Below are positions 30,883 to 41,229 of a stretch of 64,000 nucleotides of DNA, piece by piece. Every line of letters begins with the position of its first letter. Positions within the stretch are counted from its first letter, which is position 1. A model generated the notes under the pieces. That model made no database searches. It was not told the DNA's origin and worked only from the letters and a program-made list of their open reading frames with translations. Origin of the DNA: Bacillus sp. F19 (lineage in GTDB: Bacteria; Bacillota; Bacilli; Bacillales; Bacillaceae); assembly GCA_023823795.1 (NCBI GenBank), contig CP085710.1, positions 4,552,001 through 4,616,000 on the forward strand, written 5' to 3'. The position numbers and the translations under genes are program-made.

Positions 30883-31783
30883 ATAGTCCTTCTATCCGGT
30901 TAAACTCCCGCAAGATTCTCAGCTTTTCAAGCGTAATCCAGCCCTTCCACTCTTCTTTGGCAAGAAGCCAAACATCATCATATTGCCCCCATGACCAGGC
31001 TGGTGCAAAGCTGCCATCATTGGTTTGCTGATCAATGCTGAAATCAAGATTCTGTTCCACGCTCTCAGCGAATAATGGATAATACCTGGAGCTTGGAGAC
31101 TGAATCACACCCGTTGGCTGAAGTCCGTAGCCTGTCCAGTCTTCTGAATTCCTGATGATACATTTGTTAACAAATTCATCCAGATGAACGGTCATTTCAC
31201 GGCGGGTTATGTTCGGCGCTCTTTCTGCAAGTCTTAAATAGCAAAGCAATTCATGAAATTCATATTCCTTAAGTCCCTGAAGATGGCTGATTGCATAATC
31301 TGTCAATTCAGACAGCATGCTTTCTGGAATCAATCTTTTATATTCATAAAAATAACCCAGTATTTCAGCATTGGGATTTCCCCAATCTGCCCCAGCCTTT
31401 TGATAATTCCACCAGGGTGCCCTCGCTGCTGATTCTACCTCAGGGGGCACTTTTTCCCATCCATGAAGTTCTGTTTGAAAGGACTGCATGAAATATGCTA
31501 TAACTTTGTTAAGAATTTCATCTTCTTCATCCGCGTTCACTCTGGATAAATACTGCATGCCGACCGTTGAAGCAAGTGCTGAAGAATCTGAACATCTGAA
31601 ATCCGGCTCAAGTCCATTTCCGAAGCCGCCATCTTGATTCTGGTAAGCTTTAAGCTCGATTAGTACATCTTCTTTAGAGCCGCCCTCAAATTCAAAAAGA
31701 TATAAAGCACGGTCAATCTTTCGTGCTTTTTCAAGCATAAACCCCCGTGCTTTAAGAAATTGCTCCTTTGTAAACAGCTTCAT
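30881..31783 (-). CDS. Prenyltransferase/squalene-cyclase-like alpha-alpha toroid protein, unknown function
   Basis: 300 residues, helical throughout, with the QW-like motif YQNQDGGFGNGLEPD (about 48-62) and a second degenerate one QQTNDGSFAPAWSWG near the C-terminus, as in terpene cyclase/prenyltransferase-fold proteins. No DxDD or DxDTA catalytic motif is visible, so an enzymatic role is not supported. Similar stand-alone proteins are common in Bacillus. It follows the PAS kinase gene by 14 bases on the same strand and may be co-transcribed with it. Confidence 0.65.
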   Translation of the reverse strand: MKLFTKEQFLKARGFMLEKARKIDRALYLFEFEGGSKEDVLIELKAYQNQDGGFGNGLEPDFRCSDSSALASTVGMQYLSRVNADEEDEILNKVIAYFMQSFQTELHGWEKVPPEVESAARAPWWNYQKAGADWGNPNAEILGYFYEYKRLIPESMLSELTDYAISHLQGLKEYEFHELLCYLRLAERAPNITRREMTVHLDEFVNKCIIRNSEDWTGYGLQPTGVIQSPSSRYYPLFAESVEQNLDFSIDQQTNDGSFAPAWSWGQYDDVWLLAKEEWKGWITLEKLRILREFNRIEGL

Positions 31784-31797
31784 AACCCCAGCCTCCG

Positions 31798-33642
31798 TTA
31801 TTTTTTCAGTCTGATGATCACCATTGTGCCTTTGCCAAGTTCACTTTCCATTTTGAATTCTCCATTATGCTCGGTAATGATTTTGTTGCTGATCGTAAGA
31901 CCCAGTCCGATCCCTTTTTCCTTTGTTGTAAAGAAAGGAGTTCCGAGCTTTTCCAGCCGCTTTTCATCAATACCTGTCCCATTATCTTCAAACGTCAGCT
32001 GGTAAAATAAATCCTCTTTGTTTACTCCTCTGATTTTAAGGCTGCCGCCGTCCGGCATAGCTTCAATTGCATTTTTCATAACATTGATAAAAACTTGTTT
32101 CATTTGATTTTTTTCACATTCTATTTTTGCTGAATCCGAATCAAACTGAAGATCGATAGCCACATTCCTGAGGGAAGCCTCTGAACTTAATAAAATCATC
32201 GTATCTTTAAGAAGCTGGACAATATTTGTGCATTCTTTCAGATGAATAGCCTGAGGCCTTGCCAGTGCCATGAACTCATTGACGATCTGCTCAATTCGGC
32301 TTAATTCATCCATGATGACATTCTGATATTTTATCTCTTTCTCATCCCTGTCTTTTTCAGTCAGCAGCTTAAAGAATCCCTTTATGGATGTAAGCGGATT
32401 CCTGATTTCATGGGCAACACCCGCTGCAAGCTCCCCTAATACAGTAAGCTTTTCATAGTTGCGGATATATTCTTCCACTTTTCTTTTTTCAGTAATATCC
32501 CTTGAAATGAACACAATGTTTTCTGGGTCCCCATGCTGATTTAAGACAGCCATTCCTTTTCCCTCAAACAAAACAGCCTGTCCTGTATGACTGAGCTTGT
32601 GATAAGAGATTGTGACAGGTTCTTTTGTAATAAAAAGGGTGTACATAATCTCTTCTACTTTTACATGATCATCAACAAGTATATATTTAAAGACATTTTG
32701 CCCGATCATACGCTCAGGTTCATATCCCAAGATTTTCTTATAAGAAGGGGATGCGTATTTATAATTCCCTTTAAGATCGACTACACATATTAAATCATTG
32801 CTGTGCTCTAAAATGATCCGGTATTTGCTTTCGCTTTCTCTCAGTTTTTCTTCTGTTAGCTTCCGCTGTGTAATGTTTCTTGAAATGACGATCGCATGCT
32901 TTAAGGATTCATTTTCAGTGACAGGAATTCCATGCGACTCAAGCCAAATATAAGTATGATCCTTGCATAAATAACGATACTCAACCGTCAGCTGTCTATT
33001 TTCTTTGAGCATTTTATAAAATTGGCAGGCAATCTGCTCCCTGTCCTCCGGATGCACGAATTGAAAAGGAGTGTATCCGACTGCTTCTGACATATCATAT
33101 CCGAGCACTTCTTTGTAAGACGGAGATACATAGGTAAACAGTCCGTTTTCATCCAGAAGCCCAACGATATCACGCATGTTTTCAGTAATCAGACGGAACG
33201 TTTTTATCATTTCCTCGTGTTCTATTTCAAGCTTTTTCTTATTTGTGATATCTCTGATAATCACTTGGGTGGATTGACTGTCCCCCCATACGTTTGGCAA
33301 TGATGTAACTTCCACGTTTATGGGCAAACCTTTTTTTGTATACCAGATCTGTTCCATTGAAGTCGGTGTGAAACCATTTTTTGTAACAGTAATCCGCTGC
33401 TCGATCATCTCTCTATACTGAGGATCAATTGAATTCCAGATGGGTTTTCCAATCAGTTCCTCCTTGCAGGTGACCTCTAGCAGCTTCATTGCAGAAGGAT
33501 TTATATATGTCCACTTTCGGTTTTCGTGAATTAAAAATGCGGTTGGAGAGTTTTCAAGCTGATTAAGATAGACTTCCATTATGCCATCCAGCTTTTCCTG
33601 AGAAAGGATTTTCTCTTCATGAGCCTGATCCAGATTCTTCAT
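31798..33642 (-). CDS. PAS-domain sensor histidine kinase (sporulation-kinase-like)
   Basis: 614 residues from the ATG at 33642. No membrane segment. Three PAS domains in tandem (about 20-130, 140-260, 265-385; for example GLFTYVSPSYKEVLGYD and GNYKYASPSYKKILGYEPERM), then the dimerisation/phosphoacceptor region GELAAGVAHEIRNPLTSIKGF, the N-box INVMKNAIEAMPDGG, FEDNGTGIDEK and TTKEKGIGLGLTI. This is the cytosolic KinA/KinE-like layout used in Bacillus to feed the Spo0 phosphorelay; that role is an inference. No response regulator is adjacent. The upstream in-frame ATG at 33669 lacks a ribosome site, while GGAGGGG precedes 33642. Confidence 0.85.
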   Translation of the reverse strand: MKNLDQAHEEKILSQEKLDGIMEVYLNQLENSPTAFLIHENRKWTYINPSAMKLLEVTCKEELIGKPIWNSIDPQYREMIEQRITVTKNGFTPTSMEQIWYTKKGLPINVEVTSLPNVWGDSQSTQVIIRDITNKKKLEIEHEEMIKTFRLITENMRDIVGLLDENGLFTYVSPSYKEVLGYDMSEAVGYTPFQFVHPEDREQIACQFYKMLKENRQLTVEYRYLCKDHTYIWLESHGIPVTENESLKHAIVISRNITQRKLTEEKLRESESKYRIILEHSNDLICVVDLKGNYKYASPSYKKILGYEPERMIGQNVFKYILVDDHVKVEEIMYTLFITKEPVTISYHKLSHTGQAVLFEGKGMAVLNQHGDPENIVFISRDITEKRKVEEYIRNYEKLTVLGELAAGVAHEIRNPLTSIKGFFKLLTEKDRDEKEIKYQNVIMDELSRIEQIVNEFMALARPQAIHLKECTNIVQLLKDTMILLSSEASLRNVAIDLQFDSDSAKIECEKNQMKQVFINVMKNAIEAMPDGGSLKIRGVNKEDLFYQLTFEDNGTGIDEKRLEKLGTPFFTTKEKGIGLGLTISNKIITEHNGEFKMESELGKGTMVIIRLKK

Positions 33643-33820
33643 TATTCGTCCATCCCCCTCCAAGTACATACATATCTTTAATATATCAAAAATTCAAATA
33701 ATAAGGTACTGTCCTAGTTGCGAATAAATAAAAAGCCCGTATCTTATGATCAATAAGTACAATGAACCACTTATTGTTTTCTTGATCATATTTTAAATTT
33801 ATAATTGTGAAAATTTTCAC

Positions 33821-33850
33821 TTGCAAGCTTGCCAACTTACCTGCTATATT
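33821..33850 (+). promoter_or_regulatory. Promoter of thiC
   Basis: TTGCAA (33821-33826), 18 bases, TATATT (33845-33850). A perfect palindrome GTGAAAATTTTCAC lies directly upstream (33807-33820) and could be an operator. Confidence 0.55.
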
Positions 33851-33877
33851 GCTAACAAATGAATATTTTTTTCATTC

Positions 33878-33972
33878 TGCTGGGGGAGTCCATGATGCTG
33901 GACTGAGAGAAGAACGCAATTCTTTGACCCTTTGAACCTGATCTGGATGATACCAGCGTAGGGAAGCGGTGT
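33878..33972 (+). ncRNA. TPP riboswitch (thi box)
   Basis: The conserved TPP aptamer blocks are all present: GGGGAGTC, CTGAGAGA, GACCCTTTGAACCTGAT and TGGATGATACCAGCG followed by TAGGGAAG. It precedes thiC and is followed by a transcription terminator, so thiamine pyrophosphate should switch thiC off. Confidence 0.95.
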
Positions 33973-34012
33973 GGCGTAGGCCGTTTTTTTGGCTTTTTAC
34001 ACATACTGTTCC

Positions 34013-35812
<1,800 letters not shown>

Positions 35813-35995
35813 GACGATTTAGGCTGTGAACGTTCTGCCGATTCATTGAATCATTTTAGGGCCGAACCTTGTATTACTTTCCAAACCGGTCCATTTACTG
35901 TCCGGAATGCCCTCAATACTGGTGAAAAACAGGAAAATACTTTCTAATTTGAATTAAATACTTTCTTTTTTACAAAAATCTCCTAATCCATATAA
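35813..35995. other. Intergenic region after thiC
   Basis: No gene or hairpin that I can support before the shared terminator at 35996. Confidence 0.4.
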
Positions 35996-36027
35996 AAACA
36001 GCGGAATGCATGCATTCCGCTGTTTTC
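35996..36027. terminator. Bidirectional terminator between thiC and nox
   Basis: Fully palindromic AACAGCGGAATGCA/TGCATTCCGCTGTT with A-runs on the left and T-runs on the right. Confidence 0.85.
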
Positions 36028-36032
36028 TTCTA

Positions 36033-37364
36033 TTACTGCATCGCCTGCAAACCAGCCTGATTCAAGAAGTTCCACGGCTTGTTGTAATGAGGCTGGAAGA
36101 AGAAGTCGACATAGCCAAGCTCATCAATCGTCATGCGATTTTGGATGCAGACAGATAAAGTGTTGATTGATTGAGTCAGATCCGCTTTTGACATCACTTG
36201 TGCACCTACAATTCTTCTTGTCTCTTCTTCATAAATGACTTTTAAAGTGACAGGTTCATAGGATGGCATAAACTCAGGGCGATCGTTCTCTAAGATTGTG
36301 ATACTTTTCACATTCATATCCATAAAAGAAGCGGCTGTTTCTGTCATGCCTGTTGAAGCGATATTATTTTCATAAATTTTAATGCCTGATGTACCTTGAG
36401 TCCCCATATATTTAATCGTTTTCTTCACTAAGTTTTTTGCGGCTAATGTTCCCATCCGGACGGCATTTGTAGCTAATGGAATATAAGCATGCTTCCCGGT
36501 TGGATTATAGAGAATCGCACAGCTGTCGCCTGCTGCAAAGATATCTTCATTGCTTGTTTGCATATACTCATTTACGATTATAGCGCCATTATCCAGCATA
36601 TCAACTTGCCCTTGAAGCAAACCTGTATTCGGCTTAAATCCTATGCAAAGAACAACTAGATCTGTCTCGTACGCGCCTTTGGTTGTTACTACTTTTGAAA
36701 CATTGCCGTTTTCGCCTTCGAATTTGCTGACTGTTTCTCCCAGAGCAAGAGTAATGCCGCGATTTTTAAATTCTTCTTCAATGACTTCTGTATATTCCTG
36801 ATCTAGATATTTACTTAAAATACGGTCTGAACTGTCTATTAAAGTAACTTCTTTTCCGTATGATTCAAACGCTTCTACAAGCTCAATCCCAATATAGCCT
36901 GCCCCGACTACTGTTATTTTCTGTGCATCCTTCGCTTTTTCAATAATTTTATTTGCGTGGTTAAAGTTTTTAGAAAGGACGATATTATTTAATTGAATTC
37001 CCGCAAGTGGAGGCACGATCGGCCATGAACCTGTTGTCATCACTAATTTATCATACGTATCTTCGAACGTTTCCCCTTTTTCAAGGTTTTCAGCTGTCAG
37101 TGTTTTCGCTTCTGAATCAATAGAAGTTACGGCATGCTTCATTTTCATCGTAACTCCCATGTTCTCAAGTTCTTGAGGTGAAGAGTAAAATAAGCCCTGT
37201 GCGTCCTGAACAACTCCTCCTACATATAATGCGATGCCGCAAGATAAGAATGAAACATTATCATTTTTTTCATAAACGGTAATTTTTGCTTCCGGATAAA
37301 GCTTCGTCATATTTGAAACTGCTGCTGTTCCAGCATGTGTACATCCAATAACCGCGATTTTCAT
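36033..37364 (-). CDS. nox: FAD-dependent NADH oxidase (Nox/CoA-disulfide-reductase family)
   Basis: 443 residues from the ATG at 37364 (KIAVIGCTHAG), preceded by AGGAGG; an ORF extension of 14 codons has no ribosome site. FAD-binding GxGxxG variant IGCTHAGTAA, redox-active Cys in VSFLSCGIALYVGG (about residue 42), NAD-binding VVGAGYIGIELVEAF (about 150-165), FAD motif IFAAGDSCA and a C-terminal dimerisation domain ending FFFQPHYNKPWNFLNQAGLQAMQ. Typical of water-forming NADH oxidase, which regenerates NAD+. Three TTGTGAA-type palindromes lie in its promoter, consistent with Rex or Fnr control. Confidence 0.85.
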   Translation of the reverse strand: MKIAVIGCTHAGTAAVSNMTKLYPEAKITVYEKNDNVSFLSCGIALYVGGVVQDAQGLFYSSPQELENMGVTMKMKHAVTSIDSEAKTLTAENLEKGETFEDTYDKLVMTTGSWPIVPPLAGIQLNNIVLSKNFNHANKIIEKAKDAQKITVVGAGYIGIELVEAFESYGKEVTLIDSSDRILSKYLDQEYTEVIEEEFKNRGITLALGETVSKFEGENGNVSKVVTTKGAYETDLVVLCIGFKPNTGLLQGQVDMLDNGAIIVNEYMQTSNEDIFAAGDSCAILYNPTGKHAYIPLATNAVRMGTLAAKNLVKKTIKYMGTQGTSGIKIYENNIASTGMTETAASFMDMNVKSITILENDRPEFMPSYEPVTLKVIYEEETRRIVGAQVMSKADLTQSINTLSVCIQNRMTIDELGYVDFFFQPHYNKPWNFLNQAGLQAMQ

Positions 37365-37390
37365 AAGTGTAGTTCCTCCTTGAGAATTGC

Positions 37391-37407
37391 TTGTGAATAA
37401 TTCCACA
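37391..37407 (-). promoter_or_regulatory. Rex/Fnr-like palindrome 1 (nox-proximal)
   Basis: TTGTGAATAATTCCACA: half-sites TTGTGAA and TTCCACA. It lies 27 bases upstream of the nox start. Confidence 0.5.
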
Positions 37408-37412
37408 TTATA

Positions 37413-37431
37413 TTGTGAAGTAATTCACATA
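37413..37431 (-). promoter_or_regulatory. Rex/Fnr-like palindrome 2
   Basis: TTGTGAAGTAATTCACATA: a perfect TGTGA-N6-TCACA core, close to the Rex consensus TTGTGAA-N-TTCACAA. Confidence 0.6.
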
Positions 37432-37481
37432 CATTACTTAATGCATATTATATTCCCTTATTTTCAAAAACACAAGAAATA

Positions 37482-37500
37482 TTGTGAAGTTTTTCACATA
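37482..37500. promoter_or_regulatory. Rex/Fnr-like palindrome 3
   Basis: TTGTGAAGTTTTTCACATA: again TGTGA-N6-TCACA. It lies between nox and the forward permease genes and could serve either promoter. Confidence 0.55.
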
Positions 37501-37512
37501 AAGATTTTCCTC

Positions 37513-37562
37513 ATTTATACCTATTTATACCTATTTATACCTATTTATACCTATTTATACCT
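37513..37562 (+). repeat. Perfect 10-bp tandem repeat, five copies
   Basis: Five exact copies of ATTTATACCT and a partial sixth. It lies between the nox operators and the extended -10 element of the forward permease genes. Confidence 0.95.
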
Positions 37563-37581
37563 ATTCATCATCCAATAGTCA

Positions 37582-37590
37582 TGGTAGAAT
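37582..37590 (+). promoter_or_regulatory. Extended -10 element for the permease pair
   Basis: TGGTAGAAT: TG one base before TAGAAT. The -35 position (about 37562-37567) falls at the end of the 10-bp repeat array and is a poor match. Confidence 0.45.
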
Positions 37591-37629
37591 TTTTACAATA
37601 CTCTGAAAGGTGAACGCGGGGTTTTTTAA

Positions 37630-38565
37630 ATGAAATCAACAATAGAAATCTGCAGGCATATCCTTCTTTTTCTCTTAATTGTTCTATCTCTCATTCTAGT
37701 CGTTCTATTTCCAAGAGATGTTGAAATAAGAGCTGAGGGCAAAGCACAGACTGTCATATTCGACTATCAATTTTCATGGTCTGACTATCAAGAAAACATA
37801 ACATCCTTTTTCAGCGGTCTTTATGAGGAAAAAAGCTTTGGACTGACTAAATATGAACGGACTGTGGAAGAAGAATTGAAACTGTATTTTTCAAGAAGCA
37901 TAAAAATCATTGTTACTGCTCTCATCCTGAGCTTGTTTTTCGGAATTCTGAAAGGAGTTTATGATGCAACGCACCCAAATCCGCTCGGAATGATTTTTGG
38001 AAAAGGATTCACATGGGTGCTGCAGGCCATCCCTGATTTCTTTCTGTTTCTTTGTTTACAGTGGGTGCTCATCATCTATTTCAGGGACTATGTCGATATT
38101 TTTGGACATGAGAACAGGTACAGTTTTTTCTATCCAGCTCTATTGGTGTCCATTTACCCTGCCCTGTACATAAGCCGCATTACTGCTGCATCCTTTCAGG
38201 AACAGGCAGGCAAGCAATATATTACGGTTGCCCATTCAAAAGGGCTGCCGCAGGCTGTTATCACGTTTAAGCATGTTTTTAAAAACAGCGCAGTCCAAAT
38301 CCTGAATCATACAAGTTCAATGATGATCTATCTTCTTTCTAATCTATTGCTTGTAGAATATCTGCTCGATTACAAAGGGGCTGCATACCGTCTATACGAA
38401 GCATTTCATGTAACGCCTGTCTTAAGTGTTGGTTTGAACACAGCAATAGAGCAAAATGTCATCATCGTATTTGGCACTTGTTTCATGATTATGGTCCTTA
38501 TTGTTCAAATCACGAGCGGACTTATTAAAAGAATGATAGATCCAAGGGAGGGGCATGAGAAATAA
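37630..38565 (+). CDS. ABC transporter permease, OppB/DppB-like
   Basis: 311 residues with about six membrane helices. The N-terminal helix and a roughly 70-residue outer loop (WSDYQENITSFFSGLYEEKSFGL) are followed by helices and a degenerate EAA loop (FQEQAGKQYITVAHSKGLPQAVITFKHVFKN), as in peptide/nickel-type permeases. It overlaps the next permease by 11 bases, so the two form a heterodimer and an operon. No binding protein or ATPase gene is adjacent, so the partners must be encoded elsewhere or be lost. Confidence 0.8.
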   Translation: MKSTIEICRHILLFLLIVLSLILVVLFPRDVEIRAEGKAQTVIFDYQFSWSDYQENITSFFSGLYEEKSFGLTKYERTVEEELKLYFSRSIKIIVTALILSLFFGILKGVYDATHPNPLGMIFGKGFTWVLQAIPDFFLFLCLQWVLIIYFRDYVDIFGHENRYSFFYPALLVSIYPALYISRITAASFQEQAGKQYITVAHSKGLPQAVITFKHVFKNSAVQILNHTSSMMIYLLSNLLLVEYLLDYKGAAYRLYEAFHVTPVLSVGLNTAIEQNVIIVFGTCFMIMVLIVQITSGLIKRMIDPREGHEK

Positions 38566-39439
38566 AACACTATTATTCGGAAGCGTTATGCTTGCTGCTA
38601 TTCTATTGATTTCTCTGATAGGTCCTCTTTTCCCCTTTGTGCAAGCAGGGATAGAAGAACAGAGAATGGTTTTTATAAACAGCACCACCTATGAACGGGC
38701 ACCATTCCCTCCCTCACTGCAGCATCCCTTTGGATCTGATGATGATGGGAGAGACATTCTCAGCCTCATTATCATGGGAGCAAAAGACACACTGCTCCTA
38801 ATTTTCAGCATTACGGCCATAAGATATCTCTCTGCCGTCGTACTTGCTTTTTTAGAATCCAGCAAAAAAAGTCCGTTCCGTCTTCTGATTTATGGCTTAA
38901 ACGGTTTTGCAGCAAGTCTTCCCTTAATTTTTGCAGCCATTCTTTTTATTACAATGCCGATGTTTACCTTCAGCCCCAATCGCGTAATCTGGGTTATTCT
39001 CTTTCTCTCACTGACTGATGCAGGCAGAGTTGCTTTTATTATTCAGCAATCGATAAGCAGCCTTTCTCATTCTCAATTTGTAGAAGCAGGAGTAACTGTC
39101 GGCAATAACGCATTGGGACTTTTCATTCGCTATTACCTGCCAAATTTATTGCCGGACCTGATCGTTCAATTTTTTATGGACCTCGGAAAAGTTGCGCTTT
39201 TGTTAGGACAGCTCGGGATTCTATCTATTTTTGTCACACAGGTTTTTGTTCAGACTACCTATGGATATGGCGGACTGCAAAATACGAGCCTGAATTGGTC
39301 TACTCTTCTCGGCATGGCGAGATCAGATATATTAAGAGGTTTCTGGATTCCATTTTTTCCTGCACTCTCCCTGACATTTCTGATTTTCACCTTTAACATG
39401 ATCAGTGAAGGTCTCAGACAGCATTTCAGCCGTGCTTAA
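38555..39439 (+). CDS. ABC transporter permease, OppC/DppC-like
   Basis: 294 residues, five to six membrane helices. HPFGSDDDGRDILSLIIMGAKDTLLL is the well-known OppC/DppC opening (HPFGTDxxGRDVLSR), but the Ser/Arg pair is not conserved; the EAA-like loop SLSHSQFVEAGVTVGNNALGLFIRYYLPN follows. Starts inside the end of the preceding gene. A terminator follows at 39459. Confidence 0.8.
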   Translation: MRNKTLLFGSVMLAAILLISLIGPLFPFVQAGIEEQRMVFINSTTYERAPFPPSLQHPFGSDDDGRDILSLIIMGAKDTLLLIFSITAIRYLSAVVLAFLESSKKSPFRLLIYGLNGFAASLPLIFAAILFITMPMFTFSPNRVIWVILFLSLTDAGRVAFIIQQSISSLSHSQFVEAGVTVGNNALGLFIRYYLPNLLPDLIVQFFMDLGKVALLLGQLGILSIFVTQVFVQTTYGYGGLQNTSLNWSTLLGMARSDILRGFWIPFFPALSLTFLIFTFNMISEGLRQHFSRA

Positions 39440-39458
39440 ACGATATAATAATAGCAAA

Positions 39459-39491
39459 TGCCTGACTGAAGGGACAGTCAGGCACCTTTTT
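39459..39491. terminator. Terminator between the permeases and corA
   Basis: TGCCTGACTG/CAGTCAGGCA stem with CCTTTTT; A-rich on the other side is weak, so mainly the forward direction. Confidence 0.75.
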
Positions 39492-40446
39492 ATATTTGGT
39501 CTTTATCAAACCATCCCTTACGTTTAAACCAAATAAACATCATGAAACTCAGAAAGCCCATTCCGCCAAGCACATAAAAATAACCGTACTCCCACCTGAG
39601 TTCAGGCATGTTCTCAAAATTCATTCCATATACCCCCGCTATAAATGTCAGCGGCATAAATATTGTTGTAATTACAGTCAGCGTCATCATGACAGTATTT
39701 GCACGATAAGAGTTGACTGAGATATAATTTTCTCTTATTTCAGCTGTGAAATCCATATTGGCAGAAATCAGCTCGGACAGCTTTATTAGATGGTCATATA
39801 CATTCATGAAATACGTTCTTTCACTCTTTGGGATACTCAGTCTTTCTGAATTTAATAGCCGGTAAAGCAAATCTCTCATTGGAAAAATGGTCCGCTTTAG
39901 CTTAAGCAACCCTGAACGCGTTTCAAAAACCTGCTTCATTATCTCCTTTATTCTGAATTCCCCGCTCTCAAGCGCATTCAGCGTCTCTTCCATTTCTGTT
40001 ATACGCGGAAAATAGAAATCAACCAGTTTATCCAGCAATTCATAAAAGACATAATTGGGTGTAAGAGATTTCACATGATTTACTTGCTTTATTTTTTCAT
40101 AAAGAAGCTCTGTTTCTTCTGACTGATGTAAATGAAAGGTCACAATATACTTATCAGACAAGAAAACATCCAGTTCCTCGGCCTCCATTGTTTCTTTATT
40201 GATAGAATGGAGAACGAAGAAATGATACCCGTCATAATAGTCAAGCTTTGGCCGCTGCAAAAAATGAAAACAGTCCTCAATTGCAAGAGGATGAAAATTA
40301 AAAAGATCCTTTAACAATTTCCCTTCCCAATCTTTTTCAGGGTAAATATCAAGCCAGACCATTTTATATGAATCAAGTGAAAAATTCTTTAAATCGACTG
40401 AATGAATGAGACTGCCGCTATGATCGACTGCCATCGTCTTAATCAA
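39490..40446 (-). CDS. corA: CorA-family Mg2+/Co2+ transporter
   Basis: 318 residues. Large cytosolic alpha/beta funnel domain, a long stalk helix, then two C-terminal membrane helices (about 260-280 and 292-311) with the pore signature YGMNFENMPE between them, the diagnostic GMN motif. It forms pentameric channels for Mg2+ uptake. Basic C-terminus KRKGWFDKD. Upstream it is separated by 15 bases from the ABC-2 permease gene on the same strand; co-transcription is possible. Confidence 0.92.
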   Translation of the reverse strand: MIKTMAVDHSGSLIHSVDLKNFSLDSYKMVWLDIYPEKDWEGKLLKDLFNFHPLAIEDCFHFLQRPKLDYYDGYHFFVLHSINKETMEAEELDVFLSDKYIVTFHLHQSEETELLYEKIKQVNHVKSLTPNYVFYELLDKLVDFYFPRITEMEETLNALESGEFRIKEIMKQVFETRSGLLKLKRTIFPMRDLLYRLLNSERLSIPKSERTYFMNVYDHLIKLSELISANMDFTAEIRENYISVNSYRANTVMMTLTVITTIFMPLTFIAGVYGMNFENMPELRWEYGYFYVLGGMGFLSFMMFIWFKRKGWFDKDQI

Positions 40447-40461
40447 AATGTTCCATCTCCT

Positions 40462-41229
40462 TTAAATTGACACATCCCGCTTCGTAAAAGCAGCCCAGGC
40501 TGCTGCAAAAAAGATGCATAAATAAATACATAAAACAGCAATTGAAAAGCCCATTGTTGTTCCCTCAAATAACGGCCTGTTCCCTTCAAGATGCTGCTTG
40601 AGGCTGGTGTTGGCAAACAAGATGTATTTTCCCCACTCAAGGTTATAATGGGCAAGCAGCTGAACGAAGGTTTTACCTGAAAACGTGATGAACATCGATA
40701 GTCCAATAGCGAGAGAGCTGTTTCTGAATACCGCAGAAATCATAAAAGCGAACGTTGTTATCATGATCATCTCAATCAAAACGGTAAGATAGTTCAGGCT
40801 GATGCCTTTCATTAACTCTGTATCGCCCGTTCCGCCGGCTGTCCCAAAGAAAAGCAGTCCGAGCAAAACAGACAGGGCAATATAGAAGAGTAAAAAGTAC
40901 AATCCGAACAAAACAGAAGTGATGTATTTCGACAGGAGAATTTTCGTGCGGATTACAGGGCGGATTAGCAGGAACTTAATGGTTCCCCACGAAAATTCAT
41001 TTGCCACAATAGCTCCAGCAATTACAAGTGAAAAAAAGGGCAGAACAAATAAGAAGCCTGTAGTCAGCGATACATACCCCAGTACATTTTCATCTGTTCC
41101 TGCGCCGGAAAACATTCGTTTTGAAATGACTGCCATTAATATACTGATCACAGCAAGTGTAATAAAAAGGACATTGGTGCTTTTCTGAAAAAGCAATTTC
41201 ATATGCTCGATTTTAATTAACTTCATCAT
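40462..41229 (-). CDS. ABC-2 type permease
   Basis: 255 residues from the ATG at 41229 (a second ATG follows directly); GGAGG is 9 bases upstream, inside the end of the ATPase gene, so the two overlap by 17 bases. Six hydrophobic segments (for example NVLFITLAVISILMAV, FLFVLPFFSLVIAGAIVA, FSIAVLCIYLCIFFAAAWAAF) with the VANEFSWGTIKFLLIRPVIRTKILLSKY block typical of bacitracin/lantibiotic-type exporter permeases. Works with the ATPase just upstream. Confidence 0.85.
   Translation of the reverse strand: MMKLIKIEHMKLLFQKSTNVLFITLAVISILMAVISKRMFSGAGTDENVLGYVSLTTGFLFVLPFFSLVIAGAIVANEFSWGTIKFLLIRPVIRTKILLSKYITSVLFGLYFLLFYIALSVLLGLLFFGTAGGTGDTELMKGISLNYLTVLIEMIMITTFAFMISAVFRNSSLAIGLSMFITFSGKTFVQLLAHYNLEWGKYILFANTSLKQHLEGNRPLFEGTTMGFSIAVLCIYLCIFFAAAWAAFTKRDVSI

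Noticed and set aside
37387-37578. Forward ORF with repeated TYLYLF residues
   Set aside because: It is generated by the 10-bp tandem repeat and the operator palindromes; no ribosome site.
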